NCBI GenBank assembly: GCA_947177645.1
Contig: CAMWVJ010000112.1
Span: 1 to 5,190, forward strand
DNA: 5,190 nucleotides
Source of the DNA: an uncultured Desulfovibrio sp.
Lineage (GTDB): Bacteria > Desulfobacterota > Desulfovibrionia > Desulfovibrionales > Desulfovibrionaceae
Direction: 5' to 3'
The notes under the pieces are model-generated. The model searched no databases and was not told the origin of the DNA. It was given only the letters and a program-made list of their open reading frames with translations. The position numbers were made by a program, and so were the translations under genes. Below, in pieces: positions 1-5,190 of this stretch; the first letter of the stretch is position 1, and each line of letters opens with the position of its first letter.

Positions 1-471
1 GAGCGCTTCGGCGTGGTGGAGTTCGACGCCGCGGGCAATGCCATCGGCAGCGAGGCGAAGCCCGCGCGGCCGCGCTCCCGCTTTGCGGTGACGGGGCTCT
101 ATTTTTACGACGCCACCGTGGTGGACATCGCGCGCGGCCTCAAGCCCTCGGCCCGTGGGGAGCTGGAGATAACGAGCGTCAACCAGGCCTATCTCGACCG
201 CGGCGAGCTGCATGTGGTGCGCCTCGGCCGCGGCTTCGCCTGGCTGGATACGGGGACGCACTCGAGTCTGCTCGAGGCGTCGTCCTATGTGCAGACCATC
301 GAGGCGCGTCAGGGCCTCAAGGTGGCCTGCCTTGAGGAGATCGCCTGGCAGAACGGCTGGATCACCGATGCCGAGATGCGGCGCGCCGGCGAATTTTTTG
401 GCAAGACGGAATATGGGCAATACCTGCTGCGGCTGCTGGATTCTGCGCAGCGGGCAGAGGACGACGCATAG
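1..471 (+). CDS. rfbA: Glucose-1-phosphate thymidylyltransferase, C-terminal part (5' end outside window)
   Basis: The enzyme (RmlA/RfbA) joins dTTP and glucose-1-phosphate to give dTDP-glucose and pyrophosphate, the first step of dTDP-L-rhamnose synthesis in the cytoplasm. The reading frame is open from base 1, so the gene is cut by the window edge. The 156 residues seen are about the last half of a family protein of roughly 290 residues. The GTG at 13 is an internal valine, not a start. Recognisable family blocks, numbered within the fragment, are AVTGLYFYD (29-37), [11 protein letters not shown] (48-58), [12 protein letters not shown] (77-88, whose Asp is the conserved Mg-binding residue), RQGLKVAC (103-110) and YGQYLL (138-143). 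A short acidic tail ends at a TAG stop. One oddity is that the usual EEKP sugar-binding block reads EAKP (18-21). The gene lies 58 bp upstream of rfbC on the same strand, so the two probably form an operon. Family assignment is very secure; the N-terminal nucleotide-binding half cannot be judged. Confidence 0.96.
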   Translation, partial: ERFGVVEFDAAGNAIGSEAKPARPRSRFAVTGLYFYDATVVDIARGLKPSARGELEITSVNQAYLDRGELHVVRLGRGFAWLDTGTHSSLLEASSYVQTIEARQGLKVACLEEIAWQNGWITDAEMRRAGEFFGKTEYGQYLLRLLDSAQRAEDDA

Positions 472-485
472 GGCTTTGGCCCAGT

Positions 486-499
486 GGGGCCGCGGCCCC
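486..499. repeat. Perfect 14-bp GC palindrome between rfbA and rfbC
   Basis: GGGGCCGCGGCCCC is a perfect inverted repeat that could fold in RNA as a 5-bp stem with a CGCG loop. An alternative hairpin, GGCCC/GGGCC at 478-491 with a 4-base loop, overlaps it, so the two folds exclude each other. No U-tract follows, so this is not a standard intrinsic terminator. It may affect mRNA stability or relative expression of the two genes, or be a by-product of high GC content. Confidence 0.35.
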
Positions 500-513
500 C
501 GGTGAGCGACAAA

Positions 514-518
514 GGGAG
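514..518 (+). promoter_or_regulatory. Ribosome binding site of rfbC
   Basis: GGGAG, within AAAGGGAGA, lies 11 bases upstream of the ATG at 530. That spacing is slightly long, and a weaker AGGG at 523-526 sits only 3 bases from the start. No other in-frame start lies between here and the ATG, so the start is not in doubt. Confidence 0.6.
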
Positions 519-529
519 ACTCAGGGCAA

Positions 530-1075
530 ATGGAATTTCAGACTCTCGCCCCCGGCGGCCCGGTGGTGATGACGCCGGTCCTTCACGGCGATGCGCGCGG
601 CTTCTTCATGGAGACCTTCCGGCAGAACGACTTTGCGCGCCACTGCGGCGAGCATGTCTTCGTGCAGGACAATCAGAGCCGTTCGCGCGGGCGCGTCCTG
701 CGCGGGCTGCATTACCAGTTGCGGCAGCCGCAGGGCAAGCTCTTGCGGGTCATCAGTGGCAGGGTGTTCGATGTGGCCGTGGACCTGCGCCGCTCCTCCC
801 CCCATTTCGGCAAGAGTTATTCCGTGGTGCTGGATACGGAAGAACACCGCATGTTCTGGGTTCCCCCGGGCTTTGCGCACGGCTTTCTCGTGCTCGGCGA
901 CGGCGCGGAATTCGTCTACAAGTGCACCACCTACTATGCGCCCGATGACGAATGCTGCCTTAGGTGGGATGACCCGGCGCTTGGCATCGACTGGCCCATG
1001 CCCGAAGGCGGCCCCATCCTCTCCGAGAAGGATGCGCGCGGTCTGCCCCTTTCCGAGTGCCCCACCTTCGCCTGA
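530..1075 (+). CDS. rfbC: dTDP-4-dehydrorhamnose 3,5-epimerase
   Basis: RmlC/RfbC epimerises C3 and C5 of dTDP-4-dehydro-6-deoxyglucose to give dTDP-4-dehydro-L-rhamnose, the third step of the dTDP-L-rhamnose pathway. It is a cytoplasmic cupin-fold enzyme, normally a homodimer. The 181 residues match the family's usual length of about 180-185, so the gene looks complete. Visible blocks are GDARGFFMETF (20-30), the VQDNQS substrate loop (45-50), RGLHYQ (58-63) with the catalytic His61, VDLRRSSPHFG (84-94), PPGFAHGF (112-119) with His117, and an epimerase Tyr at 130. Asp168 in SEKDARG completes the His-Asp dyad. All expected active-site residues are therefore present. The gene follows rfbA on the same strand and is the last gene of that transcription unit, since the next gene converges on it with 10 bp between stops. 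The reductase (rfbD) and dehydratase (rfbB) must lie upstream or elsewhere. Identification is very secure. Confidence 0.97.
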   Translation: MEFQTLAPGGPVVMTPVLHGDARGFFMETFRQNDFARHCGEHVFVQDNQSRSRGRVLRGLHYQLRQPQGKLLRVISGRVFDVAVDLRRSSPHFGKSYSVVLDTEEHRMFWVPPGFAHGFLVLGDGAEFVYKCTTYYAPDDECCLRWDDPALGIDWPMPEGGPILSEKDARGLPLSECPTFA

Positions 1076-1085
1076 AGGCGGAGAC

Positions 1086-2129
1086 TCACGCGGGCTTGCC
1101 GGCAACGCGCTCAAGCCACGCCATATACTCGGGGAAGTGTTTTGCGAGCAGTGCGCGCGCATTGTCTTCCGCCATGGTGTAGCGGCTGGCGGACATTTTG
1201 CCCGTCCCCACCCAGTGGCGCAGATAGCGCTTGTAATCAAAGTGCCTTGCGCGGAAGCCCAGGGCGTGCATGGCCCGGAACCAGGGCACTGTCGTATCCA
1301 GATTGTAGCGGCCGCATGCGCCGAAGGCCCCCGGGGGCAGCGCCGGGCCGAAGGGCACGCAGTGCGGCCGCGTCCTTTCCAGGTCCAGCAGGCAAAACCA
1401 CTCGTTGACACGGCACTCCGGCAGGGGCCACGGCTGCCGGTCAAAAAATTCGGTAAAACATTCCTCATAGGGGCGCACGGGCACGCCCAGTTCACGCGCG
1501 TGGGCATACAGACGGCGCAACTCGGCCGCATCCGGCCGGAATTCTTCATAGTGCTCCGAGCTGCACGGGGGGCGGTCCATGACATCCTTCACCACCCGGG
1601 CCGCATGGGCCGGGCAGCGCCAGCATTGCCCGAGCTGGCCGATGGCGAAGGCGTCGCCCATGGCCGCCAGCATCTCCCCCAGCGCATCCCCGAATACATA
1701 AATATCGTTGTGCATGAGCAGCAGCTTGCGGCTCTCGCTGTGCTCAAAGGCGTCCTGGTAGCGGATGGAGAGCCGGTAGGCCGCATCGTCAAGGCGCGCC
1801 ATATCCGGGGCCTCGAGCGCCAGCCAATGCTCCGGCTGGGAGACGCGGCACGGCCAGTGAAGCACCTCCCTGAGATACCTCGCGACCACATAAGGGCTCA
1901 CGCGGTCATAGCGGGAGCCTTTGGGCTCGTACTGGAGCCAGATCGTCCCCACATGGGCGCCGCTCTCCCTCAGGAGCGACAGCACGGAGAGCGCCGTCTG
2001 GTAGGGCTTCGCGAAGATGTTGACGGCAACGTCCACCCGCTCTGCGGGGGTCTCCGGGGATGCCTGCGGAGGTGCTGCCGCACGCTCTTTCTCCGGGGCC
2101 GCTGCGGCGCCAGTTTCGCCCGGGGCCAT
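1086..2129 (-). CDS. Conserved protein of unknown function, putative GT-A-like glycosyltransferase
   Basis: This 347-residue protein has no function I can name with certainty. After an Ala/Pro/Glu-rich, probably disordered N-terminus (1-31) comes a hydrophobic strand, VDVAVNIFA (32-40), followed by a helix, like the first Rossmann-type unit of GT-A glycosyltransferases. LLLMHNDIYVFGDAL (136-150) resembles the DXD-like metal/nucleotide-sugar segment of such enzymes, with His140, Asn141 and Asp142. The C-terminal stretch with DTTVPWFRAMHALGF (278-292) and RHWVGTG (304-310) recalls the aspartate and late-histidine motifs of GT2-type enzymes. There are nine cysteines, including CWRC (169-172) and Cys189. 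No signal peptide or membrane helix is evident, so it is probably cytoplasmic. I chose the ATG at 2129 because it overlaps the upstream TGA as TGATG and has GGAGG four bases upstream; a TTG one codon earlier would be too close to that site. It is the last gene of the minus-strand unit, coupled to the branching enzyme. A glycan-building role is inferred from fold hints and context only; a non-catalytic or metal-binding protein remains possible. Confidence 0.85.
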   Translation of the reverse strand: MAPGETGAAAAPEKERAAAPPQASPETPAERVDVAVNIFAKPYQTALSVLSLLRESGAHVGTIWLQYEPKGSRYDRVSPYVVARYLREVLHWPCRVSQPEHWLALEAPDMARLDDAAYRLSIRYQDAFEHSESRKLLLMHNDIYVFGDALGEMLAAMGDAFAIGQLGQCWRCPAHAARVVKDVMDRPPCSSEHYEEFRPDAAELRRLYAHARELGVPVRPYEECFTEFFDRQPWPLPECRVNEWFCLLDLERTRPHCVPFGPALPPGAFGACGRYNLDTTVPWFRAMHALGFRARHFDYKRYLRHWVGTGKMSASRYTMAEDNARALLAKHFPEYMAWLERVAGKPA

Positions 2130-4168
2130 CAATCCTCCCGGTGGAGCACCAGCGCCACCATGGGCGGCAGGTAGAGCTCGATATCCTGCTCGGGCCGGTC
2201 GGCCAGGGGCCGCGTGAAGTGCTCCAGCGGCGGCTTCGTTATATCAAGGTTGCCGTGCCCGCCAAAGCGCGGCTCGTCGGACGACAGCAATTCCACATAC
2301 TTGCCGGGCGTCACCGCAAAGAGCAGCCCCTCGCGGGCGCTGGTCTCGCTGAAGTTGAAGGCGAAGAGCAGGCGCCCGCGCTCAAAGGCCAGCAGCCGCT
2401 CGTCCTCATGGATGTAGCGGAAGAGGGGAGGCTTGCAAAAATCCTTCAGGTGCTCGCCCACAAGGCCCACAAGCTGCGCCTTGTCCCAGGCAGCGAGGCC
2501 GGCATACTTGAGGTCGGGCTGGTCGGCGAGGTGCCATTGCCGGTGGGCGTGCTCGTCCGCATCCAGCCATTCGGGGTGGCCGAACTCGTTGCCCATGAAG
2601 TTGAGATAGCCCGCGTCGGCCGTCGCCAGCGTGATGAGACGCATGAGGCGGTAAAAAGCCAGCCCGCGCGAGATGTTCCAGCTTTCCGAGTCCTTGCCCA
2701 TGCCGGTGTACATGGCGTCGCCGAGCAGGCGCCAGATCATGGCGTCATCGCCATTGATGCACTGGTCGTGGCATTCCACATAACTGATGGTGCGGTCATA
2801 GGGGCGGTGATTGGTCATCTCGTACCACAGGCTCCCCATGTCGCGCGGGTTTTCCACGGCCTTGGCCCAATAGTCGGGGATGCCCATGGCAAAGCGGTAA
2901 TCAAAGCCCAGGCCGCCCTCTGACGGCGGGCAGGTGAGGCCCGGCATGCCCGAGAACTCCTCGGCGATGGTCACGCCGTGGGGCACCTCCTCATGGACGA
3001 GCGCATTGGCGAGGCAGAGATACAGCTCGCCCGCAGCGTCCTCGCGCGGCTCGCCGTCCTTGCCGAAGAAGCAGCGCCCCACATGGGAGAAGTCGTCGTC
3101 GCGCCCGTGATCGATATAGAGCATGTTGCCCACGGCGTCGAAGCGGAAGCCGTCCAGCCGGTATTCTTCGAGCCAGTAGCGGCAGTTGGAGAGCAGGAAG
3201 CGCCGGGTCATCTCCTGGCTGTAGTCAAAGGAGGGCGTGCCCCACTGGTTGACCTTGCTGCTGAAGAAGTAGTGGCTGCCGTCATAGGCGGCGAGGCCCT
3301 GCTCGGTATTGGAGGCCGCGTGGCTGTGGGTGATGTCGAGGATGACGGCGAGCCCGAGGCCGTGGGCCGCGTCCACCAGGGCCTTGAAGCCGTCCGGCGT
3401 GCCGTAGCGGGAACTCGGCGCGAAATAGCTGCTCACCTGGTAGCCGAAGGAACGGTAAAGCGGATGCTCGAGGATGCCCATGAGCTGCACGGCGGTGTAG
3501 CCGTCCGCCTTGATGCGCGGCAAGACCGAGGTGATGAAGTAGTCATAGGTGCCCACGCTGTCGCCCTTGTGGTCAAGGGAGGACTGCGCCATGCCCACAT
3601 GCGCCTCATAGATGCGCGGGAAGACCAGCGGCCCCGGGCGCCGGTGCCGGAACTGGTAGGGTTCGGCCGGGCACCAGACGCGCGCGCACCACTGCTCGGG
3701 CACCGCCTTGTCCTGTTCCACCCAGTTGGCGAAGGCGGGCACGCGCCGGAGGGGCGGCGGCGTCTTGCCGAGGCCGGCCGCCATGCTCCCCTTGGGCTGG
3801 ACGCGCAGCTCCACATATTCGCCGTGCTCCAGCGCGTCGCGGGGCAAGATCAGCTCAAAGACGCCGCCCTCCTTGCGCTCGAAGCGGTTGCTCGCGCGCC
3901 GCTGGAAGTTGAGGCGGCTCGTGGTCAGCCACACATCTTCGGCGTGGGGCATGTATTCGCGCCAGCGCCAATGGCTTGAGCCGTCGGCATTGTGGATGAG
4001 GTGCAGCCCGAAGGTCTTGTAGAGGTCGGCATAGGCGCGCAACGAGCCGTAGGTCGCGGTGATGCGCTCCATTTCTGCGGTGAAATCGCGGCTGCGCCGG
4101 ACAAGAAAGTCATGGTAGGGCGCAAGCGCCGGATCTTCCAGAGGATTTTGGGGCGGCGTGTACGACAT
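2129..4168 (-). CDS. GH13 1,4-alpha-glucan branching enzyme, eukaryote-like (GH13_8) type
   Basis: Branching enzyme cuts alpha-1,4-glucan chains and re-attaches them in alpha-1,6 linkage (EC 2.4.1.18), as in glycogen synthesis. The 679 residues are close to full length for the GH13_8 group (human GBE1 is about 700). Order: an N-terminal helical part (about 1-45), a CBM48-like beta domain (about 50-125), the (beta/alpha)8 catalytic barrel from about 185 to 560, and a C-terminal beta domain ending at 679. Signature blocks include RIYEAHVG (185-192), FGYQVSSYFAPSSRYGTP (241-258), region I DITHSH (278-283), region II GFRFDAV (340-346) with nucleophile Asp344, region III TIAEEFSG (400-407) with acid/base Glu403, region IV ECHDQ (465-469) with Asp468, and YLNFMGNEFGHPEWLD (521-536). 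These match the eukaryotic-type enzymes far better than E. coli GlgB. In the CBM48 part, the usual GDFNxW motif is not recognisable (TSRLNF at 83-88). ATG 4168 has GGGAG eight bases upstream. The stop overlaps the start of the next gene. Family assignment is very secure; branching as the exact activity is likely. A glgB-type function is inferred, but no glgA or glgC is in view. Confidence 0.94.
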   Translation of the reverse strand: MSYTPPQNPLEDPALAPYHDFLVRRSRDFTAEMERITATYGSLRAYADLYKTFGLHLIHNADGSSHWRWREYMPHAEDVWLTTSRLNFQRRASNRFERKEGGVFELILPRDALEHGEYVELRVQPKGSMAAGLGKTPPPLRRVPAFANWVEQDKAVPEQWCARVWCPAEPYQFRHRRPGPLVFPRIYEAHVGMAQSSLDHKGDSVGTYDYFITSVLPRIKADGYTAVQLMGILEHPLYRSFGYQVSSYFAPSSRYGTPDGFKALVDAAHGLGLAVILDITHSHAASNTEQGLAAYDGSHYFFSSKVNQWGTPSFDYSQEMTRRFLLSNCRYWLEEYRLDGFRFDAVGNMLYIDHGRDDDFSHVGRCFFGKDGEPREDAAGELYLCLANALVHEEVPHGVTIAEEFSGMPGLTCPPSEGGLGFDYRFAMGIPDYWAKAVENPRDMGSLWYEMTNHRPYDRTISYVECHDQCINGDDAMIWRLLGDAMYTGMGKDSESWNISRGLAFYRLMRLITLATADAGYLNFMGNEFGHPEWLDADEHAHRQWHLADQPDLKYAGLAAWDKAQLVGLVGEHLKDFCKPPLFRYIHEDERLLAFERGRLLFAFNFSETSAREGLLFAVTPGKYVELLSSDEPRFGGHGNLDITKPPLEHFTRPLADRPEQDIELYLPPMVALVLHRED
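2133..2139 (-). promoter_or_regulatory. Ribosome binding site at the coupled stop/start junction
   Basis: GGGAGGA (read on the minus strand) lies inside the last codons of the branching-enzyme gene, its GGAGG core four bases before ATG 2129. With the TGATG overlap it allows terminating ribosomes to restart on the downstream gene. It decides the start: the alternative TTG at 2132 is only one base from the GGAGG core. Confidence 0.75.
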
Positions 4169-4241
4169 GGCGAGTTCTCCCGCACACGGCGGTCATGCCG
4201 CGCGTCGTAAGCCGCGCACAATGCGCGTCCGGGCGCAGCGT
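4169..4241. other. 73-bp intergenic spacer with a short GC hairpin
   Basis: This spacer separates the dehydrogenase stop from the branching-enzyme start. It holds a perfect 6-bp inverted repeat, CGCGCA/TGCGCG with a 3-base loop, at 4213-4227. No T-run follows on the minus strand, so termination is not supported. I see no convincing -35/-10 pair. The gap is compatible with either read-through transcription or a separate promoter that I cannot recognise. Confidence 0.4.
4177..4181 (-). promoter_or_regulatory. Ribosome binding site of the branching enzyme
   Basis: GGGAG, read on the minus strand, lies eight bases upstream of ATG 4168. This is good spacing and supports that start. Confidence 0.7.
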
Positions 4242-5165
4242 TCAGGGCTGCCCGCGCCACTCCTTGCCGGAGAGGTCGGCCAGGCAGCGGATGAGAGCCT
4301 GGGTGCCGTCCTGTCCGTGGCCCCTGGCCTGCATCATCCGATAAAATTCCTCGGCCAGGGTGGCGCCGGGAAGCACCAGCTTCATGCGGCGGCACTCCTC
4401 GAGGCAGAGGCCGAGATCCTTGATGAAATGGTCGATGAAGAAACCGGGCGCATAGTCGCGCTTGAGCAGGCGCCGGCCCAGGGTGTTCATGGCCGTGCTG
4501 CCGCCGGCGCCGGGCACCACGAGCTCAAGCCACTCGGCCACGTCGAGGCCCGCCTCCTGCGCAAAGAGCATGGACTCACACACGCTGAACATGACGCCGG
4601 CCACGGCGATCTGGTTGGCGAGCTTGGCCTGCTGCCCCGTGCCCGGCCCGCCGCAGTGCATGATCCGCTTGCCCATGGCCTCGAAGCAGGGGCGCAGCTT
4701 CGCAAGCGCGGCGGCGTCGCCGCCCACGAAGATGGACAGCGTGGCCTCGCGCGCGCCCACATCGCCGCCAGTCACCGGCGCGTCGAGGCTGGTGCAGCCC
4801 TTTGCCGCGGCCTCGGCGGCGATGCGCCGGGCGAGCTCCGGGCTCGAGGTGGTCATGTCGCAGAGGATGCCGCCTCCCGCGAGGCCGCCCAGGGCGCCGT
4901 TCGGCCCGAGCATGACGGCCTCCACATCGGCGGGAAAGCCCACGATGGAAAAGACCGCATCAGAAGCGGCCGCCACGGCTGCCGGGCTGTCGGCCCAGGC
5001 GGCGCCGCGCGCGATGAGCGGTTCGGCCTTGCCCTTGCTGCGGGTATAGACGGTGAGCGGCCAGCCCGCGTCCAGCAGATGACCGGCCATGGAATGCCCC
5101 ATGACGCCGGTGCCGATCCAGCCAATGCGCATCTGCTTCGTTCTCTGCGTGCCTTCTGCCGTCAT
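4242..5165 (-). CDS. NAD(P)-dependent beta-hydroxyacid dehydrogenase family oxidoreductase
   Basis: The protein belongs to the 3-hydroxyisobutyrate / tartronate semialdehyde / glyoxylate-succinic semialdehyde reductase superfamily, cytoplasmic enzymes that interconvert small beta-hydroxyacids and aldehyde acids. The N-terminal Rossmann domain has GTGVMG (18-23) after a first strand RIGWI. The substrate-binding block is DAPVTGG (128-134), with Thr where Ser is more common. The catalytic lysine block GTGQQAKLANQ (175-185) gives Lys181 and Asn184. FFIDHFIKDLGL (242-253) is the conserved C-terminal helix motif facing the active site. Arg42 and Lys44/Lys46 after the second strand suggest NADPH use, which is inference. 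Its 307 residues are slightly longer than the usual 290-300 because about 11 residues precede the conserved MRIGWIG. ATG 5165 is chosen since GGGAG lies six bases upstream; the internal ATG at 5132 would give a typical family N-terminus but has a weaker site. It lies 73 bp upstream of the branching enzyme on the same strand, with no obvious metabolic link. The family is secure; the substrate is unknown. Confidence 0.93.
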   Translation of the reverse strand: MTAEGTQRTKQMRIGWIGTGVMGHSMAGHLLDAGWPLTVYTRSKGKAEPLIARGAAWADSPAAVAAASDAVFSIVGFPADVEAVMLGPNGALGGLAGGGILCDMTTSSPELARRIAAEAAAKGCTSLDAPVTGGDVGAREATLSIFVGGDAAALAKLRPCFEAMGKRIMHCGGPGTGQQAKLANQIAVAGVMFSVCESMLFAQEAGLDVAEWLELVVPGAGGSTAMNTLGRRLLKRDYAPGFFIDHFIKDLGLCLEECRRMKLVLPGATLAEEFYRMMQARGHGQDGTQALIRCLADLSGKEWRGQP

Positions 5166-5171
5166 GCCCTG

Positions 5172-5176
5172 CTCCC
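5172..5176 (-). promoter_or_regulatory. Ribosome binding site of the dehydrogenase
   Basis: GGGAG within AAGGGAGC, read on the minus strand, lies six bases before ATG 5165. It favours this start over the internal ATG at 5132, whose upstream sequence offers only a weak AGAGA. The last 25 bases of the window hold nothing else recognisable, and no promoter is visible before the edge. Confidence 0.65.
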
Positions 5177-5190
5177 TTGTGCCTTGGGCG

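Noticed and set aside
261..276. Two CTCGAG copies ten bases apart as a regulatory repeat
   Set aside because: They fall inside the conserved coding region of rfbA just after LDTGTH and are explained by its codons.
1069..1080. CGCC-TGAA-GGCG hairpin at the rfbC stop as a bidirectional terminator
   Set aside because: The stem is only four pairs and no T-run follows on either strand, so intrinsic termination is not supported.
521..1585. Minus-strand open frame of 354 codons across rfbC and the 3' part of the unknown gene
   Set aside because: It is a shadow frame: part is antisense to rfbC and part is a shifted frame of the real minus-strand gene, and the translation has no recognisable domain.
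591..2174. Long open frame on the + strand (527 codons) running across rfbC and antisense to the unknown gene
   Set aside because: It overlaps the well-identified rfbC in another frame, and its translation is Arg/Ala/Pro-rich without any family motif. Long antisense frames are expected in GC-rich coding DNA.
2060..3979. Two long + strand open frames (2060-2923 and 2978-3979) opposite the branching enzyme
   Set aside because: Both lie antisense to a gene with complete GH13 motifs, and their translations show only repetitive Val/Ala/Gly-rich composition typical of mirror frames.
4197..4217. Direct repeat GCCGCGC at 4197-4203 and 4211-4217 as an operator
   Set aside because: Seven-base GC-only repeats are expected by chance in this composition, and no regulator or promoter is visible nearby.

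Overview
This is a GC-rich (about two-thirds G+C), gene-dense bacterial window with five protein-coding genes, no RNA genes and no mobile elements. Codon and base usage look uniform throughout. The tight packing, GGGAG-type ribosome binding sites and enzyme repertoire suit a high-GC proteobacterium. My impression is a Desulfovibrio-like sulfate reducer, but that is recollection of similar proteins and nothing here proves it.

Left part (1-1075, + strand): the 3' half of rfbA (glucose-1-phosphate thymidylyltransferase), followed after 58 bp by a complete rfbC (dTDP-4-dehydrorhamnose 3,5-epimerase). These are the first and third steps of dTDP-L-rhamnose synthesis, so this is the tail of a nucleotide-sugar operon for O-antigen, capsule or other surface glycans. 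rfbB and rfbD are not in the window.

Middle and right part (5165-1086, - strand): three genes are read leftwards, converging on rfbC with only 10 bp between the stop codons. In transcription order they are a beta-hydroxyacid dehydrogenase-family oxidoreductase (5165-4242), a GH13 alpha-glucan branching enzyme of the eukaryote-like subfamily (4168-2129), and a 347-residue protein of unknown function with features reminiscent of a GT-A glycosyltransferase (2129-1086). The last two overlap in a TGATG stop/start junction and are almost certainly translationally coupled.

The point of most interest is this coupled pair: a GH13_8-type branching enzyme with intact catalytic residues but an apparently eroded N-terminal CBM48 signature, and a poorly characterised, cysteine-rich putative glycosyltransferase. 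Together they may build or modify an alpha-glucan or glycoconjugate; that is inference. The dehydrogenase is separated by 73 bp and may only be co-transcribed. No gap exceeds 300 bases. I see no CRISPR array, defence system, insertion sequence or tRNA.
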